Assembly: GCA_017462445.1 (NCBI GenBank)
Contig: JAFTRB010000091.1
Coordinates: 1-8,839, forward strand
DNA length: 8,839 bases
Direction of reading: 5' to 3'
Source: Clostridia bacterium
GTDB taxonomy: Bacteria > Bacillota_A > Clostridia > Oscillospirales > CAG-272
Below are positions 1 to 6,499 of the stretch, piece by piece. Numbering within the stretch: position 1 is the first letter of the stretch; each line of letters starts with the position of its first letter. Below the pieces are notes generated by a model. That model had not been told where the DNA came from. It saw only the letters and a list, made by a program, of their open reading frames with translations, and ran no database searches. A program made the translations under genes and the position numbers.

Positions 1-2
1 CC

Positions 3-50
3 GAGCCAAGCGATCCTGAAAACCCGAGCAATCCCGAGGGGCCGATTTGA
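3..50 (+). other. Pro/Glu/Asn-rich linker of the LRR gene in a shifted frame (frameshift site)
   Basis: Reading from base 3 gives EPSDPENPSNPEGPI then TGA at 48-50. This low-complexity Pro/Ser/Glu/Asn sequence is typical of the linker between a lipoprotein N-terminus and the LRR domain in clostridial BspA-like proteins. The LRR frame itself is closed upstream by TGA at 17-19. Adding one G to the GGGG run at 38-41 joins the two frames into one continuous reading: ...NPEGADLTEKGLELES. The simplest explanation is a one-base deletion or sequencing error in the G-run; a real inactivating or phase-variable frameshift is the alternative. Confidence 0.6.
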
Positions 51-2128
51 CAGAGAAAGGTCTCGAATTGGAAAGTGTAGATAACGGATATGCTGTAATC
101 GGTATTGGAGAGTGTACCGATACCGACATAGTAATTCCCTCAACACACAACGGACTTCCAATAATACAGATTAACTCCTATGCATTTCAAAATTGCACCG
201 ATATAACCAGCATCGTTGTACCTGATAGTGTTACTTTAATCGAGGAGGCTGCATTTTCGGGTTGCTCGTATGTTGAGAGCATCACCTTGCCCTTCGTAGG
301 AAAAGAACGGTTGGAAAATGCCTTAAATGAAATCGCACTGTTTGGTTACATATTCGGCACTCACAGCTATGATGGTGGAGTAGAGACAAATCAACCAAGC
401 TCCTTGGGAGATAACTACATCTCCTATATTCCATCGACCTTACGGAATGTAACTATAACCGGTGGCAATTTGTTAAGCAATGCTTTCTATAATTGCAAAA
501 GCCTTACCAATGTGACAATTCAGGATAGTGTCACCAAAATTGGTTCTTCTGCATTCTATGGGTGCACAGGTCTTACAAGTGTAATAATTCGGGGTGGTGT
601 CACCCAAATTGGTCCTTCTGCATTCTATGGATGCACCAGTCTCACAAGCATAAGTATTCCAAATAGCATCACCGGTATTGGCTTTAATGCATTTTGTCTT
701 TGCACCAGTCTTGCAAATATAGAAGTGGATGAAGAAAATACAAAGTATAAGTCGATTGATGGCAATCTGTATACAAGGGATGGCAAGACGTTAGTACAGT
801 ACGCAATAGGCAAAAAGGATGCGAGCTTTACTATTCCAAGCGGAGTCAACAGCATTGGATCTTATGCGTTCGTAAATTGCTCCAATCTCACCGGCGTAAT
901 AATTCCGGACGATGTCATCAGCATCGGTCATAATGCGTTCTCATATTGTTCCAATCTCGCCAATGTGACAATCTCGAATAGCATTTTGGAGATCGAATAT
1001 TCTACATTCGAAAACTGCGACAGTCTCACCTATGTGACAATCCCGAACGGTGTTGAAACCATAGGTAAATATGCGTTCTATGGCTGCGACAGTCTCATCA
1101 GCGTGACAATCCCCGACAGTGTCACCAGCATTGGTGATCAGGCGTTCTATTATTGTTATAAGTTAGTCGAGGTAATAAACAAGTCCTCGCTGAATATAAG
1201 GGCAGGAAACTATGCCTATGGGGATGTTGCCCGTTATGCAATAGAGGTACACAAGGAAGAAAGCAAGATAGTAAACAAGGACGGCTATCTCTTCTATAGC
1301 TATAATGGAGTAAACTATCTTGTTGGCTATACCGGAGATGATACCGAGCTTGTCCTTCCCGTGAACTACAATGGCGAGGATTATGTAATTAATAATTACG
1401 CACTCTATAATTGTGATAGCATAACCAGTGTGACCATCGTCAATGGAATATCCGGAATCGGCTCCTTTGCGTTTGAGGATTGCTCTGGCCTTGTGAGTGT
1501 AAATATTTCTAACAGCGTCACCAAAGTCGGCTCTTCTGCGTTCTATGGATGCACCAGCCTCACGGGAGTGACTATCGGAAATCGTGTCGAAAACATCGGC
1601 GTATGTGTGTTCTACGGATGCACCAGTCTGACCAACATAAGCGTGGATGAGGGGAATACTGAATACAGGTCCATTGATGGTAGCTTATATTCAGGGGATG
1701 GTAAGATATTATTACAGTATGCAATAGGTAAAAAGGATGTAGACTTTACTGTCCCGAGTGGTGTCACCGGTATCGGCTATGCGGCATTCGCCGGTTGCGA
1801 GAGCCTCATCAGTCTGACAATCCCCGACAGTGTCACCGGTATCGGCACTGAAGCATTCTCTTATTGTGCAGGTCTCGTTAGCGTGATTATTCCCGATAGT
1901 GTTACCGTTATCGGTATTGAAGCGTTCTTTAAATGCACCAGCCTTGCGGATGTGACAATCGGCATGAAGGTCGAAATGCTTGGTGATTATGCGTTTGCAG
2001 GATGCACCAGCCTCTCCGGCATCAAGTACCGCGGCACCGAAGCGCAGTGGAAAGCTATAACAAAGGGCTCTAAATGGAACGCTGACACCGGCTCCTACAC
2101 CATCACTTATAACTATACAGAGGAGTAA
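47..2128 (+). CDS. BspA-type leucine-rich-repeat surface protein (5' part missing or frameshifted)
   Basis: This is a repeat protein of 693 visible residues, built mainly of ~23-residue LRR_5 (BspA-type) repeats of the form LTSVTIPDSVTSIGxxAFYGC. I count about 19 'AFxxC'-like repeat ends. Residues 1-30 hold the usual lead-in (IGECTDTDIVIPS). Two longer modules interrupt the repeats: VDEENTKYKSIDG-type at ~226-271 and again at ~532-577. A spacer at ~375-460 (INKSSLNIRAG, then YLFYSYNGVNYLVGY) separates two LRR blocks. The C-terminus carries the family's end module, GTEAQWKAI then W and YTITYNY. Such proteins are normally secreted or lipid-anchored and bind other proteins or host surfaces; that role is family knowledge, not seen here. 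No signal peptide is visible. The TTG at 47 is only the first possible start in this frame, and upstream sequence in another frame suggests the true gene starts outside the window. A terminator follows at 2163-2192. Confidence 0.85.
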   Translation: MTEKGLELESVDNGYAVIGIGECTDTDIVIPSTHNGLPIIQINSYAFQNCTDITSIVVPDSVTLIEEAAFSGCSYVESITLPFVGKERLENALNEIALFGYIFGTHSYDGGVETNQPSSLGDNYISYIPSTLRNVTITGGNLLSNAFYNCKSLTNVTIQDSVTKIGSSAFYGCTGLTSVIIRGGVTQIGPSAFYGCTSLTSISIPNSITGIGFNAFCLCTSLANIEVDEENTKYKSIDGNLYTRDGKTLVQYAIGKKDASFTIPSGVNSIGSYAFVNCSNLTGVIIPDDVISIGHNAFSYCSNLANVTISNSILEIEYSTFENCDSLTYVTIPNGVETIGKYAFYGCDSLISVTIPDSVTSIGDQAFYYCYKLVEVINKSSLNIRAGNYAYGDVARYAIEVHKEESKIVNKDGYLFYSYNGVNYLVGYTGDDTELVLPVNYNGEDYVINNYALYNCDSITSVTIVNGISGIGSFAFEDCSGLVSVNISNSVTKVGSSAFYGCTSLTGVTIGNRVENIGVCVFYGCTSLTNISVDEGNTEYRSIDGSLYSGDGKILLQYAIGKKDVDFTVPSGVTGIGYAAFAGCESLISLTIPDSVTGIGTEAFSYCAGLVSVIIPDSVTVIGIEAFFKCTSLADVTIGMKVEMLGDYAFAGCTSLSGIKYRGTEAQWKAITKGSKWNADTGSYTITYNYTEE

Positions 2129-2162
2129 AAGCACTACCCCGTGTTAAAAATTAAATAACCTT

Positions 2163-2192
2163 ACCCAGCTCTTTTTTGAGGGCTGGGTTTTT
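2163..2192 (+). terminator. Rho-independent terminator of the LRR gene
   Basis: A 7-bp perfect stem, ACCCAGC (2163-2169) with GCTGGGT (2182-2188), closes a 12-nt loop and is followed by a run of T up to 2192. It lies 34 nt after the stop codon of the long LRR gene and separates it from the next operon. Confidence 0.85.
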
Positions 2193-2231
2193 GCTACCTC
2201 CCGGATAGCACCATAGATTGCAAGCCCAGCC

Positions 2232-2287
2232 CACCGACCACTAACCACTTATCACTGAACACTGAACACTAACCACTGAACACTGAA
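2232..2287. repeat. Tandem array of eight 7-bp repeats (CACTGAA/CACTAAC)
   Basis: Eight consecutive heptads, each beginning with CAC, run without a break: CACCGAC, CACTAAC, CACTTAT, CACTGAA, CACTGAA, CACTAAC, CACTGAA, CACTGAA. The array is purely intergenic, between the LRR terminator and the promoter of the next operon. The 7-bp period does not fit codons, and no ORF crosses it. The role is unknown. It could be a replication-slippage repeat or a run of binding sites. Confidence 0.8.
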
Positions 2288-2319
2288 AAACAAAAAATAT
2301 TTAAAAAGTTTTATTATTG

Positions 2320-2350
2320 TTAACAAAAAACAAAAATTTTGTGCTATACT
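2320..2350 (+). promoter_or_regulatory. Extended -10 sigma-A promoter of the DUF5685-to-MATE operon
   Basis: TATACT (2345-2350) is preceded by TG plus one base (2342-2344), giving an extended -10 element. A weak -35 candidate, TTAACA (2320-2325), sits 19 bp upstream, longer than the ideal 17. The surrounding DNA is very A/T-rich, with A-tracts at 2286-2340. The predicted start of transcription would be ~2357, leaving a ~40-nt leader before the GTG at 2397. Confidence 0.6.
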
Positions 2351-2383
2351 TAAAGATGAGTAACTATGCAAAGGCAAAAATAA

Positions 2384-2392
2384 GGGAGGTGA
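2384..2392 (+). promoter_or_regulatory. Ribosome binding site deciding the GTG start at 2397
   Basis: GGGAGGTGA closely matches the anti-Shine-Dalgarno complement. Its GGAGG core is 7 nt before GTG 2397, which supports this non-ATG start. Confidence 0.75.
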
Positions 2393-2396
2393 GGGC

Positions 2397-3278
2397 GTGT
2401 TTGGATATGTAAAGCCGGTGGCAAGAGAGTTGAAGGTTAAGGAATACGAGTTTTACAAGGCTACCTATTGCGGCATCTGTCGCGCTATGAAGAAGCACAC
2501 GGGCGAGCTTTCCAATGTTATGCTCTCCTATGACAGCGTTTTTCTCGCCCTTGTCAGAATGGCGTATATCGATGACTCCGAGCTTGGCTCATCCGAGCGG
2601 CGGTGCATAGCCCACCCCTTTACCAAGAAAACTATGCTGAACTGCAACTCCGCGTTGGAATACACGGCAAGGGCCTTTGCCATTCTGGCGTACTACAAGC
2701 TGGCTGACGATTTGCAGGACGAAAAATTCCTCAAAAAAATGCTGGTCTCCTTCTCACGGCCGATTGCCTCCTCATCTATGAAAAAGGCAAATCTGCCCGA
2801 GCTTTGTGAGATTGCTAAGGATAGACTGGATAGGATAACCGCCCTTGAAAAGGAGAACTGCCCCAGCGCCGACGAGCCGGCAATCCTCTTTGGCGAATTG
2901 CTTGGCGAGATGTTCTCGGGCGGCCTGGAGGGCGAGGCGAGGCTTGTCACCTACCAGGTTGGCTACCACCTCGGAAAATTTATATACTGCGCCGATGCGG
3001 CGGAGGACTACGAAAAGGACCGTGCCTCGGGGAGCTACAACCCCTATGTAATCTCCTATGAGGGCAGGGAGCTGACAAGCGAAAATAAAAGCACGATCCG
3101 CACAGCCCTCCTGCTTGAATGCAGGCAGCTGGAGGCGGCGGTAAATCTCATACCCTTTGGAAACAAGTATACCTGCGAAAACATTGTAAGAAATATAATC
3201 TACCTTGGGCTTGTCGAGAGGATTTCCTTCCTCGAGGAATTGCCCGAACAACAAAAGGAGGACACAACAAGTGACTGA
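2397..3278 (+). CDS. DUF5685-like conserved protein, possible alpha-helical Asp-rich enzyme fold
   Basis: The protein has 293 residues, starting MFGYVKPVARELK, with YCGIC at 24-28. I recognise this N-terminus as that of DUF5685-family proteins, whose function is not established. It is largely helical in character, with no signal peptide or clear membrane segment. Cysteines at 25, 28, 70, 83 and 198 could bind metal. Two acidic motifs stand out: DDLQDE at 104-109, and D200-xxx-D204-xxx-D208 followed by R209. They resemble the paired Asp motifs of class I isoprenoid (squalene/phytoene) synthases, but this is my inference from short motifs only. The GTG start is supported by a strong ribosome binding site. 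The stop codon overlaps the next gene by 8 nt, indicating translational coupling. It is the first gene of the operon. The family call is fairly sure; the function is unknown. Confidence 0.8.
   Translation: MFGYVKPVARELKVKEYEFYKATYCGICRAMKKHTGELSNVMLSYDSVFLALVRMAYIDDSELGSSERRCIAHPFTKKTMLNCNSALEYTARAFAILAYYKLADDLQDEKFLKKMLVSFSRPIASSSMKKANLPELCEIAKDRLDRITALEKENCPSADEPAILFGELLGEMFSGGLEGEARLVTYQVGYHLGKFIYCADAAEDYEKDRASGSYNPYVISYEGRELTSENKSTIRTALLLECRQLEAAVNLIPFGNKYTCENIVRNIIYLGLVERISFLEELPEQQKEDTTSD
3256..3261 (+). promoter_or_regulatory. Ribosome binding site deciding the GTG start at 3271
   Basis: A perfect AGGAGG lies 9 nt before GTG 3271, inside the end of the upstream gene. It favours this start over the in-frame ATG at 3205. 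The 22 extra residues from that ATG show no J-domain similarity. Confidence 0.8.
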
Positions 3279-3891
3279 TCCCTATTCGATACTCGGCATA
3301 TCCCCTAATGCCACAGATGACGAAATCAAGAATGCTTACAGGACCCTGGCAAGAAAGTACCATCCCGATAACTTTGCCGATGATAACCCTCTTAAGGAGC
3401 TTGCGAAGGAGAAGATGCAGCAGATCAATGCGGCATATGACGAAATCCAGCGCGCACGCGCCCAGGGAGGCTCTCACACACAGAGTGGCGGAGGCAGCTA
3501 CCAGGGCTCGAGCTATGCCTATAACGAGATACGCGAGCTGATCTCCAAGTCCCGATACAAGGATGCGGAGCAAAAGCTGCTCGCCATTGGCGAGTTTGAC
3601 CGCGTTGCGGAGTGGCATTATCTCTACTCGCTCTGCCTGATCAACAAGCAGAGGATAAACGATGCGATGCGTGAATTGGAGATGGCCTGCAGTATGGACC
3701 CCTCCAACCAGGAATACCAGAGGGCAAAGGAGATGTTCAACCATTCGGGCAGACGCTACGGAAGCTCCTACTATGATGACGATTACCGCCGCGACCGCGC
3801 CACCCGCGATGCCTGTGATTGCTGCACGAACTTAATCTGTCTTGACTGTCTTTGCGAGTGTATGGGCGGCGACCTTATCCGTTGCATCTGA
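3271..3891 (+). CDS. J-domain (DnaJ-like) protein with helical repeat and Cys-rich tail
   Basis: The protein has 206 residues from GTG 3271 (MTDPYSILGI). Residues 1-70 form a J domain with the catalytic HPD at 31-33 in KYHPDNF. J domains stimulate the ATPase of Hsp70 (DnaK). A short Gly/Ser/Gln linker follows (~71-85), then a TPR-like helical region (~88-160: RYKDAEQKLL, then AMRELEMACSMDPSNQEY). An Arg/Asp/Tyr-rich stretch leads into a tail with eight cysteines at 182, 184, 185, 190, 193, 195, 197 and 205, ending CMGGDLIRCI. The DnaJ zinc-finger repeats (CxxCxGxG) and C-terminal substrate domain are absent, so this is a specialised J-protein, not DnaJ. The tail may bind metal or anchor the protein; this is untested. 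The gene overlaps its upstream neighbour by 8 nt, and its TGA shares a base with the next ATG, so all three are likely translated together. Confidence 0.88.
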   Translation: MTDPYSILGISPNATDDEIKNAYRTLARKYHPDNFADDNPLKELAKEKMQQINAAYDEIQRARAQGGSHTQSGGGSYQGSSYAYNEIRELISKSRYKDAEQKLLAIGEFDRVAEWHYLYSLCLINKQRINDAMRELEMACSMDPSNQEYQRAKEMFNHSGRRYGSSYYDDDYRRDRATRDACDCCTNLICLDCLCECMGGDLIRCI

Positions 3892-4436
3892 TGAAGGGAA
3901 CAAAAAAGCTGACGCTAAGCGCCGCCTGCGTTGCTCTTGGAGCAATATTTATGGTGGTTGGCGGAATGATAGAGGTACTTGACCTCACCGCCGTCGCGCT
4001 CTCCAGCGTCATCGTCGCATTTGTTTTCATCGAGCTTGGCTCGCCCTACACCTGGCTTGTGTGGTTAACGACCTCGCTTATCACCGCGCTTCTGAGCTTC
4101 GCCCGTCCGATGTGGATGCTCTATTTTCTCTGTTTTGGCCTATTCCCGATTTTGAAGGGCTATATCGAGCGGCTTCCCAGATGGACCTGGCTTTTGCTTA
4201 AGCTTATTTTTGCCAATCTTGCTATGCTTTTGGCAATGCTTGGCTGTGAATTTATACTTGGCATACCCTTTATAGCCGAGGGCGAGGACTTCTTCGGTCT
4301 CTCCCTCCACGCCATCTATATAGTTTTCGCGGTACTGTTGAACATCGCCTTCATCGCCTATGATATCTTTCTTGGCGTTATGGTGCGCTTCTATATGTAC
4401 CGCCTTCGTGACAAATTCAAACCCTTATTAAAATAA
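3891..4436 (+). CDS. Six-helix integral membrane protein of unknown function
   Basis: The protein has 181 residues from ATG 3891 (MKGTKKLTLSAACVALG). The start overlaps the upstream stop as TGATG, a standard coupling arrangement. An in-frame upstream ATG at 3852 adds 13 polar residues inside the previous gene and has no reason to be preferred. Hydrophobic segments lie at about 7-27, 30-49, 52-70, 74-90, 98-125 and 137-165, and the C-terminus is basic (RLRDKFKPLLK). A short loop, KGYIERLPRW (89-98), sits between helices 4 and 5. The compact size and the N-terminal KLTLSAACVALGAIF pattern recall small substrate-binding membrane subunits (ECF S-component or DUF2232-like proteins), but I cannot assign a family or substrate. 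It sits between the J-protein and rimO, with 10 nt to the latter. Confidence 0.75.
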   Translation: MKGTKKLTLSAACVALGAIFMVVGGMIEVLDLTAVALSSVIVAFVFIELGSPYTWLVWLTTSLITALLSFARPMWMLYFLCFGLFPILKGYIERLPRWTWLLLKLIFANLAMLLAMLGCEFILGIPFIAEGEDFFGLSLHAIYIVFAVLLNIAFIAYDIFLGVMVRFYMYRLRDKFKPLLK

Positions 4437-4446
4437 AGGAGCAGTA

Positions 4447-5781
4447 ATGACAAAGGTAGCTTTTATCTCGCTTGGATGCTCAAAGAACCTCGTCGATACC
4501 GAGGTAATGCTCGCCGTTTTACATCAGGCGGGCTATGAAACAACCTTCGAGCCGGAGGAGGCTGAGATTATCCTCATCAACACCTGCGGCTTTATCGAGA
4601 GCGCAAAGCAGGAGTCCATCGACAACATTTTAGATGTAGCCGAGCTTAAGGAATGGGGCAAATGCAAGCACATCATCGCCACCGGCTGTCTTGTCGAGAG
4701 ATACCGCGAGCAGGTGATGGAGGAGCTTCCCGAGCTTGACGGAATAATCGGAGTCGGCTCGCTCTTCGATGTAGCTGAGGCCTGTCAGGCTGTCGAGAGG
4801 GGAGAGAAGTATTCCTCCTTCCGCCCTAAGGCGGAATGCCCCCTGGGTGGCGCAAGAGTCCTGACCACCGCCCCCCACACCGCCTACCTAAAGATTTCCG
4901 AAGGCTGTGACAATCGCTGTACATACTGCGCAATTCCCCTCATCCGCGGAGGAATGAGAAGCAGAGCGATAGAGGACATCGTCAGCGAGGCTAAGCAGCT
5001 TGAGCAAATCGGTGTCAAGGAAATAAACCTGATTGCCCAGGACACCACAAGATACGGACTTGATATCTATGGCGAATATAGCTTAGCGCGCCTGGTGAGA
5101 GCAATCACCGAGGAAACCAATATCCCCTGGATCAGGTTGCTTTACTGCTACCCCGACAAGATAACCGACGAGCTGATAGCCGAGCTTCGTGACAACCCGA
5201 GGCTCGTCAAATATATGGATATTCCAATCCAGCACATCAGCGATAATATGCTAAGCGCTATGAACCGCCACGGTGGCAGAGATGTAATCGAGGACGCAAT
5301 AGCTCGCCTGCGCAGGGAGGTTCCGGATATAACCCTCCGCACAACCGCAATGGTCGGTTTCCCCGGGGAGAGCGACAAGGACTTCGAGGAGCTTTGCCAA
5401 TTTGTCAAGGATACAAAGTTTGACCGCTTTGGCGCGTTTACCTTCTCACCGGAGGAGGACACAGCCGCCTATTCCTTTGACGGACAGATAGACGAGCAGA
5501 CAAAGCAGGATAGATACGATATACTTATGCAGACCCAGCTTACCGTGGTCGAGGAGCTTAATTCGGCAAGAATAGGCTCGGAATTAACCGTCATCTGCGA
5601 TGGCTATGACACGGTTGCCGAGATATACTTCGGCAGAGGAGAGGGAGATGCGCCGGATGTGGACGGAAAGATATATTTCCGCGCTCCCAAGGGCAGATAT
5701 ACCTATGGCGATTTTGTCAGGGTAAGGATAGATGAGGCTGTGGATTACGACCTTGTCGGCGATGCCATTTCCCGGGTTTAA
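4447..5781 (+). CDS. rimO: Ribosomal protein S12 methylthiotransferase RimO
   Basis: This 444-residue radical-SAM enzyme adds a methylthio group to the conserved Asp of ribosomal protein S12. The length and domain order are those of RimO. An N-terminal UPF0004 domain (~1-125) has the three cluster cysteines C11 (SLGCSKN), C47 (NTCGF) and C81 (TGCL). The radical-SAM domain (~145-370) has C154-xxx-C158-xx-C161 (EGCDNRCTYC). A C-terminal TRAM domain (~375-444) is thought to contact the substrate. SLGCSKNLVDTE and MVGFPGES are strong RimO signatures, separating it from the tRNA enzyme MiaB. IRGGMRSR replaces the commoner basic/aromatic version of that loop, a small deviation. AAGGAG (4436-4441) sits 5 nt before the ATG. 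The gene lies 10 nt after the membrane-protein gene and 29 nt before pgsA, an order often seen in Firmicutes. Confidence 0.96.
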   Translation: MTKVAFISLGCSKNLVDTEVMLAVLHQAGYETTFEPEEAEIILINTCGFIESAKQESIDNILDVAELKEWGKCKHIIATGCLVERYREQVMEELPELDGIIGVGSLFDVAEACQAVERGEKYSSFRPKAECPLGGARVLTTAPHTAYLKISEGCDNRCTYCAIPLIRGGMRSRAIEDIVSEAKQLEQIGVKEINLIAQDTTRYGLDIYGEYSLARLVRAITEETNIPWIRLLYCYPDKITDELIAELRDNPRLVKYMDIPIQHISDNMLSAMNRHGGRDVIEDAIARLRREVPDITLRTTAMVGFPGESDKDFEELCQFVKDTKFDRFGAFTFSPEEDTAAYSFDGQIDEQTKQDRYDILMQTQLTVVEELNSARIGSELTVICDGYDTVAEIYFGRGEGDAPDVDGKIYFRAPKGRYTYGDFVRVRIDEAVDYDLVGDAISRV

Positions 5782-5810
5782 CCTCCACCCGTGTTAAGAG
5801 AAAGGACAAA

Positions 5811-6437
5811 ATGATGAAAAAATCAATGAATCTTCCAAACATACTCTCGCTTATTCGAGTTCTGCTTGTCCCCGCCTTCGTGGTAACGCTCATAGCAATG
5901 CGGAATGTTGAGATATGGGGCATCGTCGTGCCAATAATTATTTACATTATAACCGCGCTTACCGATATGCTTGACGGTATGATAGCAAGGAAATACAACC
6001 TGATAACCGACTTTGGTAAGTTTATTGACCCCCTGGCTGACAAGTTTATGGTAATCTCCTCGATGATTGCCATTCTGGTATGGATGCTTATTCCGTCCCG
6101 TATAAACGGCTATAACCTCGGTGGAGATTACACTCTGGCGATGGTCTTTCTTGCAGCCTTGCTTGTTGTATTCCTCCGTGAGCTTGGTGTTACCACCCTC
6201 CGTATGGTGGTAAATAACACCTCGGGCGAGGTTGTTGCCGCCTCCTGGCTTGGAAAGATAAAGACCGTGAGCCAGATGGGAGGAACGGTCATAATCCTCC
6301 TTGAGCCCCTGATTCCCTTCTTCAACGAGAATCACATTCTCTCTTATATATGTATCGCGCTGATTCTTTTGACAACGCTTGTTTCGGGAATAGATTACCT
6401 TCGCGCATACCTTCCCCACATCGATTCAAACAAATAA
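5811..6437 (+). CDS. pgsA: CDP-diacylglycerol--glycerol-3-phosphate 3-phosphatidyltransferase (phosphatidylglycerophosphate synthase)
   Basis: This 208-residue membrane enzyme condenses CDP-diacylglycerol with glycerol-3-phosphate to give phosphatidylglycerophosphate, the committed step to phosphatidylglycerol and cardiolipin. The CDP-alcohol phosphatidyltransferase signature D-x2-DG-x2-AR-x8-G-x3-D-x3-D is complete: D52, D55, G56, A59, R60, G69, D73, D77. The N-terminus MNLPNILSLIRVLLVP is typical of PgsA. Hydrophobic segments at ~20-50, 79-95, 107-125, 152-168 and 174-200 fit the usual six-helix fold. Two ATGs are adjacent (5811 and 5814). AGGA at 5803-5806 is 4 nt from the first and 7 nt from the second, so 5814 is an equally good start. 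The position directly after rimO supports the call. A phosphatidylserine or cardiolipin synthase relative is the less likely alternative. Confidence 0.92.
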   Translation: MMKKSMNLPNILSLIRVLLVPAFVVTLIAMRNVEIWGIVVPIIIYIITALTDMLDGMIARKYNLITDFGKFIDPLADKFMVISSMIAILVWMLIPSRINGYNLGGDYTLAMVFLAALLVVFLRELGVTTLRMVVNNTSGEVVAASWLGKIKTVSQMGGTVIILLEPLIPFFNENHILSYICIALILLTTLVSGIDYLRAYLPHIDSNK

Positions 6438-6499
6438 CATTTAACTAATATTTTCACCTTGTTTTGATGCGTGTTCACGGTCTGAGTCCGTAGAGAAAA

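Noticed and set aside
2232..2287. CRISPR-like array
   Set aside because: The units are 7 bp and directly abutting, with no unique spacers and no cas genes, so this is a simple tandem repeat.
3205..3270. Upstream ATG extending the J-protein by 22 residues
   Set aside because: The extra residues lie inside the upstream gene, have no J-domain character and lack a good RBS. AGGAGG points to GTG 3271.
3148..3744. 198-codon open frame on the minus strand across the J-protein gene
   Set aside because: It is opposite a gene with an intact J domain and a strong RBS. It spans two coupled genes and shows no domain or RBS of its own.
3852..3890. Upstream ATG extending the membrane protein by 13 residues
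   Set aside because: It lies inside the J-protein gene. The coupled TGATG start at 3891 fits better and gives a typical Lys-then-hydrophobic N-terminus.
5823..6419. 198-codon open frame on the minus strand across pgsA
   Set aside because: It lies fully opposite pgsA, which has a complete catalytic signature. The antisense product is polar and low in recognisable motifs, and it has no RBS.
6477..6491. Hairpin ACGG...CCGT between pgsA and the MATE gene
   Set aside because: It has only 4 bp of stem and no T-tract, too weak to call a terminator or attenuator.
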